From the NCBI GenBank assembly GCA_934177485.1, contig CAKPPF010000005.1:1-64000 (forward strand): a DNA stretch of 64,000 nucleotides, written 5' to 3'. Shown piece after piece: positions 44,340 through 52,188 of the stretch; the stretch's first letter is position 1; every line of letters begins with the position of its first letter. This DNA comes from an uncultured Clostridia bacterium. GTDB taxonomy: Bacteria > Bacillota > Clostridia > TANB77 > CAG-508. A program made the position numbers and the translations under genes. Below the pieces are notes generated by a model. That model was not told the DNA's origin, did no database searches, and saw only the letters and a list, made by a program, of their open reading frames with translations.

Positions 44340-46553
44340 ATGAAAAAAACTAACAGAAATTATAGAAAAAAATCTAATAAAGAACCTATTTCTATTGATA
44401 GATCACTACCTATTAAAAGGCTTAGAGTTATCTTGTTTTGTGGAGTTCTTATACTTGCTTTGTTAATTCTTAGAGTTTTTTGGATTCAATTTATTAATGG
44501 CTCATGGCTTAAAGAAAAAGCTTATAGGCAACAAACTGCAAGTAAAATTATAAGTCCTGAAAGAGGTAAAATTTTTGATGTTAACGGAAAAGTTTTAGCT
44601 ACCAGTGAAAAAGTAGATACGATTTCAATTAATCCTACAAAAATTAAAGCAGATAAAAAAGAATTATATGCTAGAGGCCTATCTAAAATATTTGAACTTG
44701 ATTATGAAGAAACTTTAACAAAAGTTAATAGTACATCTGCTGTTGAAACTATTGCTAAAAAAGTTGAAAAAGACAAAGTTAAAGAGCTTGAAGCATGGAT
44801 GAAAGAAAATAAAATATCTGCAGGTATAAATATAGATGAAGATAATAAAAGATATTACCCATACAATGAACTAGCATCTCAAGTTATTGGTTTTTGTGGA
44901 ACCGATAACAGTATTGCTGGTATTGAGCTTTCATATGATAGTGTTTTGAAAGGTCGTTCTGGTAAAATTATTACCACAACAGATCTAAACAGTAGTGAAA
45001 TATCTGATAATCATGCAACATATGTTGAAGTTGAAAATGGTAGCGACGTTTATTTAACATTAGATGTTAATATTCAATCAATTGTAGAAAAGTATATTAA
45101 ACAACCAGTCGAAGATGGAAAATGTGAGGCAAGTAGTGCAATTATAATGGAACCATCTACAGGAAACATATTATCTATGGCATCTTATCCTAACTTTAAT
45201 TTAAATACTCCATTTGTTCCAAATTCCGAAGAAGTTAAAGAAAAATGGGCAGATATGTCTGTTAAAGAAAAAAATGATTATTTAAGTAAAATGTGGAGAA
45301 ACAAAAATGTTTCTGATGGTTATGAGCCTGGTTCTCCATTTAAAACTATTATTGCATCTATTGCATTAGAGGAAAACATTACGGAAATAGACGTTAAGAA
45401 CGATTTTTACTGTAAAGCTTATGAAGAGATTTCTGGCACTAAAATTAGATGTTGGACAACTAATGCTCATGGCTATCAAACTTTAAAACAGGCTTTAGCT
45501 AATTCATGTAACCCTGCATTTATGCAATTAGGTAAAAGGATCGGCGTAGAAACTTTATATAAATATTTTGAAGCTTTTGGTTTATTTAATAAAACTGGAA
45601 TATCACTTCCTGCAGAACCTTCAAAAGGCATATTCCATGATGAAAGTCGTGTTGGTCCTGTTGAACTTGCTACCATGTCATTTGGTCAGAGGTTTGAAAT
45701 AACTCCTATACAATTAATTACTGCTGCTTCTTCTATTGCTAATAATGGCGTACTTGTAAAACCCCAAATAGTTAGTAAAGTAATAAACACAGATTCTGGC
45801 TCTACAACAAGCACACAAACTGAAGAAGTTAGAAAAGTAATTTCAAAAGAAACTGCAGACAGTGTTATAAAGATGATGGAATATGTTGTAACAGATGGTA
45901 CTGGTAAGCCTGGTGCTGTCAAAGGTTACACAATTGCTGGAAAAACTGGTACTTCAGAAGCAAAAGTTGGATCTAAAGATGGTAATACTTTATCTTACCT
46001 TGCTATTGCACCAGCTGAAAATCCAAAATTAGTTGTTTTAGTTATTTTATATAATATGAACATTAAAAATGCTCATGGTGGTACAGTTGTTGGTCCTATA
46101 GTATCTAATATTCTTTCAGAAGTATTGCCATATATGGGAATTACCTCTGATGATGCTAATATAAATTCTAGTAACAATTCAGTTACAATTCCTAATGTTG
46201 TAAACAAAACTGTAACTGAAGCAGAGAAAATAATTAAAAATGCTGGTCTTGATTGTGTAATTGCCTGTGATGGTGACAAAAATTCAACTTTAGTTGAAGC
46301 TCAAGTACCAGAAGCAAGAAAAATTGTATTAAAGGATTCTGTTGTTATGTTATATGGAACTGAAAATTCTACTAGAACTTCTGTAACAGTTCCAGACTTA
46401 AGTAAAATGACTTTAACTCAAGCAAAAAATACTTTGAAACAAAAGAATTTAAATATTTCATATACGGGTACAGGGCTTGTTGTAAGCCAAGATATAAAAG
46501 CTGGCTCTTCTGTTGAAGAAGGTTCAATTATTGAAGTTAAGTTATCATACTAA
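44340..46553 (+). CDS. Class B penicillin-binding protein with PASTA domains (SpoVD/FtsI type)
   Basis: Peptidoglycan transpeptidase, 737 aa. One N-terminal membrane helix (about 30-52), dimerisation domain starting PERGKIFDVNGKVLA, and transpeptidase motifs S332-x-x-K335 (GSPFK), S389-C-N391 and K535-T-G-T. Two C-terminal PASTA domains (SVTIPNVVNKTVTEAEKII and SVTVPDLSKMTLTQAKNTL) follow. PASTA domains point to SpoVD (spore cortex) or FtsI/PBP2x (septum); both occur in spore-formers and the choice is open. Start is ATG 44340 behind GGGAGG; the TTG at 44328 overlaps that site. Not in a mur/mra operon. Confidence 0.92.
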   Translation: MKKTNRNYRKKSNKEPISIDRSLPIKRLRVILFCGVLILALLILRVFWIQFINGSWLKEKAYRQQTASKIISPERGKIFDVNGKVLATSEKVDTISINPTKIKADKKELYARGLSKIFELDYEETLTKVNSTSAVETIAKKVEKDKVKELEAWMKENKISAGINIDEDNKRYYPYNELASQVIGFCGTDNSIAGIELSYDSVLKGRSGKIITTTDLNSSEISDNHATYVEVENGSDVYLTLDVNIQSIVEKYIKQPVEDGKCEASSAIIMEPSTGNILSMASYPNFNLNTPFVPNSEEVKEKWADMSVKEKNDYLSKMWRNKNVSDGYEPGSPFKTIIASIALEENITEIDVKNDFYCKAYEEISGTKIRCWTTNAHGYQTLKQALANSCNPAFMQLGKRIGVETLYKYFEAFGLFNKTGISLPAEPSKGIFHDESRVGPVELATMSFGQRFEITPIQLITAASSIANNGVLVKPQIVSKVINTDSGSTTSTQTEEVRKVISKETADSVIKMMEYVVTDGTGKPGAVKGYTIAGKTGTSEAKVGSKDGNTLSYLAIAPAENPKLVVLVILYNMNIKNAHGGTVVGPIVSNILSEVLPYMGITSDDANINSSNNSVTIPNVVNKTVTEAEKIIKNAGLDCVIACDGDKNSTLVEAQVPEARKIVLKDSVVMLYGTENSTRTSVTVPDLSKMTLTQAKNTLKQKNLNISYTGTGLVVSQDIKAGSSVEEGSIIEVKLSY

Positions 46554-46576
46554 ATAAAGCAAAATACTGATTTTTC

Positions 46577-46621
46577 GGGCAGGCGGTGTAGGGGTAGGTC
46601 TTGTGCCTACCATTCCTGCCC
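46577..46621. repeat. Family 3 nested palindrome, copy g
   Basis: Outer GGGCAGG/CCTGCCC, inner GGGTAGG/CCTACC: the inner arms differ from copy e on both sides so that pairing is kept. Between the PBP and tsaC genes. Confidence 0.85.
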
Positions 46622-46650
46622 CACAATTTTTTATGCAAGAAAGGATTAGA

Positions 46651-47277
46651 ATGGAAACAATTTTTTTAAAAAATGAAGACGTACTAGAAGCTACAAAAAT
46701 TTTAAAATCTGGTGGAATTGGAATTTTTCCCACAGATACCGTTTATGGCATTGGATGTGATTTTATAAATGCTACTAGTTTAAAAAGATTATTTAAAGCA
46801 AAGAAAAGAGATTTAAGCAAGCCTATAAATATTCTAGTATCTAATATTAATATGTTAGATGGTGTTGTAACAAATATCAATGATATAGAGAAAACTTTAA
46901 TGGAAAGTTTTTGGCCTGGTGCATTAACTATAATATTTGACAAAACAAATTTAGTTCCAGATCTTTTAACATCAGGTTTAGATACTGTTGGAATTCGCAT
47001 GCCAGATAATACAGTTTGCCTAAATTTAATTAATAAATTTGGAAAACCAATTGCAACTTCAAGTGCAAATATTTCAAATGAACCAGCAACAAATTTTGTA
47101 GATGAAAATTTAATAAAAAAGTTTAATAATAATGTTGATTTTATATTAGATTCTGGTAAAATAGATGGTAATGTTCCATCTACCATTGTTAGGGTAGTTG
47201 GAAATAAAGTAAATATTTTAAGAGAAGGTCCAATTTCTCTTGATGATATAATGGAGGTTATAAAAAATGTTAGATAA
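46651..47277 (+). CDS. tsaC: L-threonylcarbamoyladenylate synthase (Sua5/YrdC, short form)
   Basis: Makes threonylcarbamoyl-AMP from Thr, bicarbonate and ATP for the t6A37 modification of ANN-decoding tRNAs. Motifs: GGIGIFPTDTVYGIGCD, KAKKRDLSKPINILV, WPGALTIIF, GIRMPDN, PIATSSANIS and the final REGPIS. Length 208 aa, the form without a Sua5 C-terminal domain. Start is ATG 46651 with AAAGGA; earlier in-frame codons lie in the family 3 repeat. Overlaps the next gene by 11 nt. Confidence 0.93.
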   Translation: METIFLKNEDVLEATKILKSGGIGIFPTDTVYGIGCDFINATSLKRLFKAKKRDLSKPINILVSNINMLDGVVTNINDIEKTLMESFWPGALTIIFDKTNLVPDLLTSGLDTVGIRMPDNTVCLNLINKFGKPIATSSANISNEPATNFVDENLIKKFNNNVDFILDSGKIDGNVPSTIVRVVGNKVNILREGPISLDDIMEVIKNVR

Positions 47278-47749
47278 TATAATAGTAAAATATTTAATTA
47301 CATTCTTTTTAGGAATGTGCCCAATAATAGAAATAAGAGGAGCAATTCCTGTTGGAGTTGGACTAGGTCTTAGTTACTTTGAATCTTTTGTTGTTGGTTT
47401 TATTGGAAATATAATTCCTATATACTTTATTGTTAAATATATTGGTCCTATTTTTGATTTTTTAAGTAGATTTAAAATATTTAAGAAAATAATAGATTGG
47501 GCAAGTAATAAAGCCACAAAACATATAGAAGAAAGTGAAAGATTACAAAATTTTACTGCTTTAGGATTATTTTTATTTGTTGCAATTCCACTTCCAGGTA
47601 CAGGTGCATGGGTTGGATCTCTAATTGCTAATTTCTTACATGTACCACTAAAAAAAGCTTGGTTACCTTTAGCATTAGGTGTATTTGCAGCAGGATGTAT
47701 TGTTCTTTTTGCAACTGGTAGTGTAGTAACAATATTTCAGCATATATGA
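47267..47749 (+). CDS. Small multidrug export family membrane protein
   Basis: 160 aa, four or five membrane helices. Conserved segments PIIEIRGAIPVGVGLGL and VAIPLPGTGAWVGSLIA identify the sm_multi-drug (PF06695) family. Substrate and direction are unproven despite the family name. Translationally coupled to tsaC. Confidence 0.83.
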   Translation: MLDNIIVKYLITFFLGMCPIIEIRGAIPVGVGLGLSYFESFVVGFIGNIIPIYFIVKYIGPIFDFLSRFKIFKKIIDWASNKATKHIEESERLQNFTALGLFLFVAIPLPGTGAWVGSLIANFLHVPLKKAWLPLALGVFAAGCIVLFATGSVVTIFQHI

Positions 47750-47760
47750 GATTAAAAAAA

Positions 47761-47784
47761 AAAAAGCCTTATAGGCTTTTTTTA
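47761..47784. terminator. Bidirectional terminator between the exporter and acpP
   Basis: AAAAAGCCTATA-type hairpin (AAAAAGCCT/AGGCTTTTT) with T7 on the plus strand and T-rich on the minus strand. Confidence 0.88.
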
Positions 47785-47789
47785 TCGTT

Positions 47790-48029
47790 TTATACATTAT
47801 CTTTTATATAATCTACAACATCCCCAACTGTTACAACTTTTTCTGCATCAGCATCTGGAATTTCTATGTCAAATTCTTCTTCTAAAGCCATTATTAATTC
47901 AACTATATCTAAAGAATCTGCTCCTAAATCATCTATAAAAGAAGCTTCTTGTGTTACAGCATTTTCTGCAACTCCAAGTTGTTCTACTATAATTTCTTTA
48001 ACTTTATCGAATACTTCTTCTGAACTCAT
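47790..48029 (-). CDS. acpP: Acyl carrier protein
   Basis: Carries fatty-acyl intermediates on a 4'-phosphopantetheine attached to S39 in the DDLGADSLDIVELIM motif. 79 aa, acidic, normal length. Strong AAGGAGGTG site and its own promoter at 48074-48102; plsX lies upstream in the same direction, the usual Firmicute pairing. Confidence 0.97.
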   Translation of the reverse strand: MSSEEVFDKVKEIIVEQLGVAENAVTQEASFIDDLGADSLDIVELIMALEEEFDIEIPDADAEKVVTVGDVVDYIKDNV

Positions 48030-48073
48030 TTTAAGTTCACCTCCTTAAAACCTTTCTTACGTTTCTTATAATT

Positions 48074-48102
48074 GTTATATTATAAGTATATACATTTGTC
48101 AA
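48074..48102 (-). promoter_or_regulatory. Promoter of acpP
   Basis: TTGACA (48097-48102), 17 bp, TATAAC (48074-48079), in the plsX-acpP spacer. Confidence 0.7.
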
Positions 48103-48164
48103 GAAATTTTTATATTTTTATTAAAGAATTTAAATTTATGTTATTTGTGGTATGTATAAGAATT

Positions 48165-49214
48165 TTAATTTTCGGTTTTCTGTTTTTTAAATGTCTCTAT
48201 GTTTGAAAACTGTTCTATCATCATATCAACACTTTTTTTCTTTGCAAAAGCTTCTGCTTGTTTTATTGTATAATGAAATAACTTTTCATCACTACTTCCA
48301 TGTGCTTTTACAACTGGTTTTTTTACACCTAAAAATAAGGCTCCACCGTATTCTTTATAATCAACAGTTTTAGCAAATCTTTTTATTCCTGGCATTGCTG
48401 GAAGTGCAGCAATTGTTGAAAAAAATGATTTTTTTATGCTTTCTGTTAAAGATTTTTTCACTAATTTTCCAAAACCTTCTACTGTTTTTAAAAATACATT
48501 TCCTGTAAAGCCATCACACACTATTGCATCTATTTTTCCAGAGAATGCATCTCTTCCCTCTACGTTTCCAACAAAGTTAATTCCAAGTTTTTCAGATTCG
48601 TTTTTAAGTATTTGATATGTTTCTTTTACTAAATCATTTCCTTTAGTTTCTTCTGTTCCTATGTTTAGCAAACCAATTGCAGGTTTTTCTATTCCAAAAG
48701 TATTTTTTAAATAAATTGTAGCCATTTGTGCAAATTGCACTAGATTTAAGGGTTTACAATTTGTATTTGCTCCTGCATCTATTAGCATTAATCTTTTTTT
48801 GTAAGCAGGAAGCATTGGTGCCATTGCTGGTCTATCTATGCCCTTAATTCTTCCTACAAGCAAAGTTGCTCCTGTAAGCAAAGCTCCTGAATTTCCTGCA
48901 GAAATAAATACATCACCTTTTCCATCCTTTAATAAATTAAATCCTACAACCATTGAAGAATCCTTTTTGTGCTTTATTGCATCTGTTGGTTTGTCTTCCA
49001 TTGTTACGACTTCTGTTGTATTATATATAGAAAATTTTGGTGACATTTCTTCTAGTTTATCTTTTCCATAAAACTCTTTTACTTTTTTATTTATAATTTC
49101 TTCATTTCCTATTAGCATTATATTTGCTTCAACTTCATTTACTGCTTTAACAGCTCCTTTAATTACTGCATCTGGAGCATTATCTCCACCCATTGCATCT
49201 ACTAAAATAACCAT
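48165..49214 (-). CDS. plsX: Phosphate acyltransferase PlsX
   Basis: Peripheral membrane enzyme converting acyl-ACP to acyl-phosphate for phosphatidic acid synthesis. Motifs: VDAMGGDNAPDAVIKGAV, KKDSSMVVGFNLLKDGKGDVFISAGNSGALLTG, GANTNCKP, VCDGFTGN, YGGALFLGVKKPVVKAHGSS (each family-typical). Length 349 aa is normal. Precedes acpP. Confidence 0.96.
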   Translation of the reverse strand: MVILVDAMGGDNAPDAVIKGAVKAVNEVEANIMLIGNEEIINKKVKEFYGKDKLEEMSPKFSIYNTTEVVTMEDKPTDAIKHKKDSSMVVGFNLLKDGKGDVFISAGNSGALLTGATLLVGRIKGIDRPAMAPMLPAYKKRLMLIDAGANTNCKPLNLVQFAQMATIYLKNTFGIEKPAIGLLNIGTEETKGNDLVKETYQILKNESEKLGINFVGNVEGRDAFSGKIDAIVCDGFTGNVFLKTVEGFGKLVKKSLTESIKKSFFSTIAALPAMPGIKRFAKTVDYKEYGGALFLGVKKPVVKAHGSSDEKLFHYTIKQAEAFAKKKSVDMMIEQFSNIETFKKQKTEN

Positions 49215-49362
49215 GTATTGCCTCCTGTTATTATATTAAGTTATAATAATATCTATGAATATGTATAATATTTTATTATTAAATAATTAAAAAATCAATA
49301 CTTTTTAAATATTTAAAGGTATTAAATTATTTTTAAAATTGGGATTTATTTTTGAATTAAAC

Positions 49363-49647
49363 TTAAATTAATAATAGTCTAGCTGCATGCCAAACTCTTT
49401 GAATTATAATAAAATTAGATCTAATTTCATATATTATTCTATATTGTTTAAAAATAATTTCACGTATATTTTTGTTATTATATTCTAAAACTTTTCTTCC
49501 CATATATGGCATAACAGTTAAGTTTGTAGTAATTTTTACTATTTTATTAATTGTTTTTAAAGAATAATAAATTGAATCTCTTGAAATATAATTATAGATT
49601 GAATATAAATCTGCCTTAGCATTTTTTGACCATATTACTTTTACCAA
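49363..49647 (-). CDS. ParE/RelE-family toxin, copy 1
   Basis: 94 aa from a TTG start at 49645-49647, preceded by GGAAG; the ORF extends further upstream only through the antitoxin. Family pattern: VIWSKNAKADLYSIYNYI, MPYMGRKV, IREIIFKQYRIIYEI and the terminal RVWHAARLL. ParE toxins poison gyrase and RelE relatives cleave mRNA; this one looks ParE-like. Start lies 32 nt inside the antitoxin gene, so the pair is coupled. A diverged paralogue sits at 50016. Confidence 0.82.
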   Translation of the reverse strand: MVKVIWSKNAKADLYSIYNYISRDSIYYSLKTINKIVKITTNLTVMPYMGRKVLEYNNKNIREIIFKQYRIIYEIRSNFIIIQRVWHAARLLLI

Positions 49648-49831
49648 ATATTTCTTCCAGTACTTCCTCTGTAGTATAGTATTCCGCAATACCGTTTTCT
49701 TCCTCTTTATGTTGTAATTCTATTGAGGCTATAATTATATCTGATTCAGCTAAATTAGGATTATCGATTATTTTCTGTAATTCTTTTATTGTTTTGCTTC
49801 TGTAATATAAAATTTTTTCTTCATTGCTCAT
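49616..49831 (-). CDS. Antitoxin, copy 1
   Basis: 71-aa acidic protein opening MSNEEKILYYRSKTIKELQKII, with DIIIASIEL in the middle and an acidic C-terminal helix EEVLEEIFG that should wrap the toxin. AGGAG site and a promoter with an operator-like palindrome lie just upstream. Identity as antitoxin comes from position, size and its paralogue at 50311. Confidence 0.78.
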   Translation of the reverse strand: MSNEEKILYYRSKTIKELQKIIDNPNLAESDIIIASIELQHKEEENGIAEYYTTEEVLEEIFGKSNMVKKC

Positions 49832-49866
49832 AACATCAGCTCCTTTTGAATGGCATTTAATAATTT

Positions 49867-49909
49867 AATACCTTTTAAAGTATTATATATTATTTTTTCT
49901 ATTTGTCAA
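49867..49909 (-). promoter_or_regulatory. Promoter/operator of TA copy 1
   Basis: TTGACA (49904-49909), 16 bp, TATAAT (49882-49887), with the palindrome AATACCTTTTAAAGTATT (49867-49884) over the start region. The same block recurs at 50520-50562. Confidence 0.75.
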
Positions 49910-50015
49910 TATTGGCTTAGTACTAAGTTAAAAAGATTAAACAGATACACGACATATTACCTACATTTTGTAATATTTAAAGGTATTAAATTATTTTTAA
50001 AATTGGGATTTATTT

Positions 50016-50318
50016 TTAAATTAAATTTTTAGAAATTAATCTTCTAGAATGAAATATTCTTTGAATGTAAATAAAACTTTCTTTTATTTGGTATATAATT
50101 CGATAAGATTTATAAATCAACTCACGAATATATTCTTCATTATACTCTGGTACTTTCCTGCCCATATAGGGCAACAAATCCAAGCCTAATATTTTTTCTC
50201 CAATATTTTCTTTTGTTTTTACAGCATAATATATAGAATTTAATTTTATGTATTCAAATATTTGTTGAATATCAATGTTGGCATCATCTGAAATTATAAT
50301 AATACTGTTCTTATCCAA
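50016..50318 (-). CDS. ParE/RelE-family toxin, copy 2
   Basis: 100 aa from a TTG start at 50316-50318, aligned with the TTG start of copy 1. It shares NSIYYxxKT, LPYMGRKVPEYN, IRELIYKSYRIIYQIKESF and RIFHSRRL with copy 1 but differs at most other positions. The N-terminus is less canonical (DKNSIIIISDDANIDI). Its antitoxin is the 57-aa gene overlapping its start by 8 nt. Confidence 0.78.
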   Translation of the reverse strand: MDKNSIIIISDDANIDIQQIFEYIKLNSIYYAVKTKENIGEKILGLDLLPYMGRKVPEYNEEYIRELIYKSYRIIYQIKESFIYIQRIFHSRRLISKNLI

Positions 50319-50484
50319 ATACTTCCTCGAATGTATGTACATTTCCTAATTCATAGTTTTTGTTACCTAGTTCAATTGATGCTATAATTATATCTGATTC
50401 ATCAATAGTCTCATCTCTAATTATTTTTCTCAGTTCTTTTACTGTTTTGCTTCTGTAATATAAAATTTTTTCTTCATTGCTCAT
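50311..50484 (-). CDS. Antitoxin, copy 2 (57 aa)
   Basis: Starts at ATG 50482-50484 behind GGAGC and reads MSNEEKILYYRSKTVKELRK, IIRDETIDES, DIIIASIELG, then ends TFEEVFG. The first 40 residues closely match antitoxin 1 (MSNEEKILYYRSKTIKELQK), while the middle has lost about 14 residues. The C-terminal EEVFG helix contact is kept. Too short for many ORF filters. Confidence 0.8.
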   Translation of the reverse strand: MSNEEKILYYRSKTVKELRKIIRDETIDESDIIIASIELGNKNYELGNVHTFEEVFG

Positions 50485-50519
50485 GACATCAGCTCCATTT
50501 GAATGGCATTTAATAATTT

Positions 50520-50562
50520 AATACCTTTTAAAGTATTATATATTATTTTTTCTATTTGTCAA
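50520..50562 (-). promoter_or_regulatory. Promoter/operator of TA copy 2
   Basis: TTGACA (50557-50562), 16 bp, TATAAT (50535-50540) and palindrome 50520-50537, all identical in layout to copy 1 within an ~85-bp near-identical block. Confidence 0.75.
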
Positions 50563-50591
50563 TATTGGTTTTAGTATTAGGACAAAAAATT

Positions 50592-50635
50592 AGGCAGACA
50601 TGTATAGGTAGGTCTTGTGCCTCCCATTTTCGCCC
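50592..50635. repeat. Family 3 nested palindrome, copy h (decayed)
   Basis: Keeps GGTAGGTCTTGTGCCT and the spacing of copies e and g, but both outer arms carry mismatches. Confidence 0.65.
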
Positions 50636-50645
50636 TACAATACAT

Positions 50646-50775
50646 AAGAAAAGTGGCTTCGCCACACTTTTCTTATCGCCGATTTGAGTTTCCGAATAAA
50701 ATGAGAAAATCTCAAAGGCAACAGCGATTATAGCATTTTTGTTGAATAGAAAAATCTTTGATTTTCCTATTCAAC
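50646..50775 (+). repeat. Family 1 hairpin repeat, copy f
   Basis: Hairpin AAGAAAAGTGGC/GCCACACTTTTCTT (50646-50674), core 50678-50719, tail CAGCGATTATAGCA, hairpin GTTGAATAG/CTATTCAAC (50741-50775). Same layout as copy b, 40 kb away. Confidence 0.88.
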
Positions 50776-50806
50776 AAAAAAGACGACTTTTAAGTCGTCT
50801 TTTTTT
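50776..50806 (-). terminator. Terminator of the str operon (after tuf)
   Basis: AAAAAGACGACTT/AAGTCGTCTTTTT hairpin with T tracts, 16 nt after the tuf stop. Confidence 0.9.
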
Positions 50807-50821
50807 ATTATAAGCTTTTAA

Positions 50822-52024
50822 TTAAGCAATTATTTCTGAAACTATACCAGAACCAACTGTTCTTCCACCTTCACGTATAGCGAATCTTAATCCTTTTTCT
50901 ATAGCAATTGGTGTGATTAATTCGATAGTCATTGAAATATTATCTCCTGGCATTACCATTTCTGTTCCTGCAGGTAATTCAATAACACCTGTAACGTCTG
51001 TTGTTCTGAAGTAGAATTGTGGTCTGTATCCATTGAAGAATGGTGTATGTCTTCCACCTTCTTCTTTGGTTAATACATAAACTTCTGCTTTGAATTTTGT
51101 GTGTGGATGTATTGTTCCTGGTTTTGCTAAAACTTGACCTCTTTCGATGTCTTTTCTATCAACACCTCTTAATAGAACACCTATGTTGTCTCCTGCTTCT
51201 GCTTGATCTAATAATTTTCTGAACATTTCAACACCTGTAACAACTGTTTTTGAAGCTTCTGATTTTAATCCAACCATTTCAACTTCATCACCAACTTTTA
51301 CAACACCTCTTTCAACTCTACCTGTTGCAACTGTTCCTCTACCAGTAATTGTGAATACGTCTTCAACTGGCATTAAGAATGGTTCGTCAACTGGTCTAGA
51401 TGGTGTTGGTATATAACTATCAACAGCGTCCATTAATTCTTTCATGCATGCATATTCTGGAGCATTTGGATCTGTAGATGTACTTTCTAGTACTTTTAAT
51501 GAAGATCCTTTTATAACTGGTATTTCATCTCCTGGGAAATCATAGCTTGATAATAAGTCTCTAACTTCCATTTCAACTAAGTCTAATAGTTCAGGATCGT
51601 CAACCATATCACATTTATTTAAGTAAACAACTATATATTTAACACCAACTTGTCTAGCAAGTAATATATGCTCTCTTGTTTGAGGCATTGGTCCATCAGC
51701 TGCTGAAACAACTAATATAGCACCATCCATTTGAGCAGCACCTGTAATCATGTTTTTAACGTAGTCAGCATGTCCTGGGCAGTCAACGTGTGCATAGTGT
51801 CTGTTTTCTGTTTCATATTCAACGTGAGCTGTATTAATTGTGATTCCTCTTGCTTTTTCTTCTGGAGCTCCGTCGATTTGATCGTAAGCTTCATATTTAG
51901 CTTTTCCTAATAATGATAAATATTTTGTAATAGCGGCTGTTGTTGTTGTTTTTCCATGATCTACGTGACCGATTGTACCGATATTAACATGTGGTTTTGT
52001 TCTTTCAAATTTAGCTTTTGCCAT
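50822..52024 (-). CDS. tuf: Elongation factor Tu
   Basis: GTPase delivering aminoacyl-tRNA to the ribosome. G1 GHVDHGKTT at residues 19-27, G2 region RGITINTAHVEYE, G3 DCPGHADYVKNMITGAAQMDG, G4 NKCD, then domains 2 and 3 (GRGTVATGRVERG, IHPHTKFKAEVYVL, FRTTDVTG). 400 aa, normal. Last gene of the str operon with its own internal promoter at 52098-52126. Confidence 0.99.
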   Translation of the reverse strand: MAKAKFERTKPHVNIGTIGHVDHGKTTTTAAITKYLSLLGKAKYEAYDQIDGAPEEKARGITINTAHVEYETENRHYAHVDCPGHADYVKNMITGAAQMDGAILVVSAADGPMPQTREHILLARQVGVKYIVVYLNKCDMVDDPELLDLVEMEVRDLLSSYDFPGDEIPVIKGSSLKVLESTSTDPNAPEYACMKELMDAVDSYIPTPSRPVDEPFLMPVEDVFTITGRGTVATGRVERGVVKVGDEVEMVGLKSEASKTVVTGVEMFRKLLDQAEAGDNIGVLLRGVDRKDIERGQVLAKPGTIHPHTKFKAEVYVLTKEEGGRHTPFFNGYRPQFYFRTTDVTGVIELPAGTEMVMPGDNISMTIELITPIAIEKGLRFAIREGGRTVGSGIVSEIIA

Positions 52025-52097
52025 TTTTGAATTCCTCCTTTAATTTTTATTTTAATTTTAATTTTAAATTTAATAACTTAATTTAAATAGCACCTGT

Positions 52098-52126
52098 ATT
52101 GTATACTAAGTTTGCTATTTTTGCAA
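52098..52126 (-). promoter_or_regulatory. Internal promoter of tuf
   Basis: TTGCAA (52121-52126), 17 bp, TACAAT (52098-52103) in the 164-nt fusA-tuf spacer. Confidence 0.7.
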
Positions 52127-52188
52127 TAGAAATTTAATATTTTATAATAATTTCTATTTATAAGACTGTTTCCATTTTCATTAAAATA

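Noticed and set aside
46743..47186. 147-codon minus-strand ORF opposite tsaC
   Set aside because: Antisense shadow of a clear tsaC gene.
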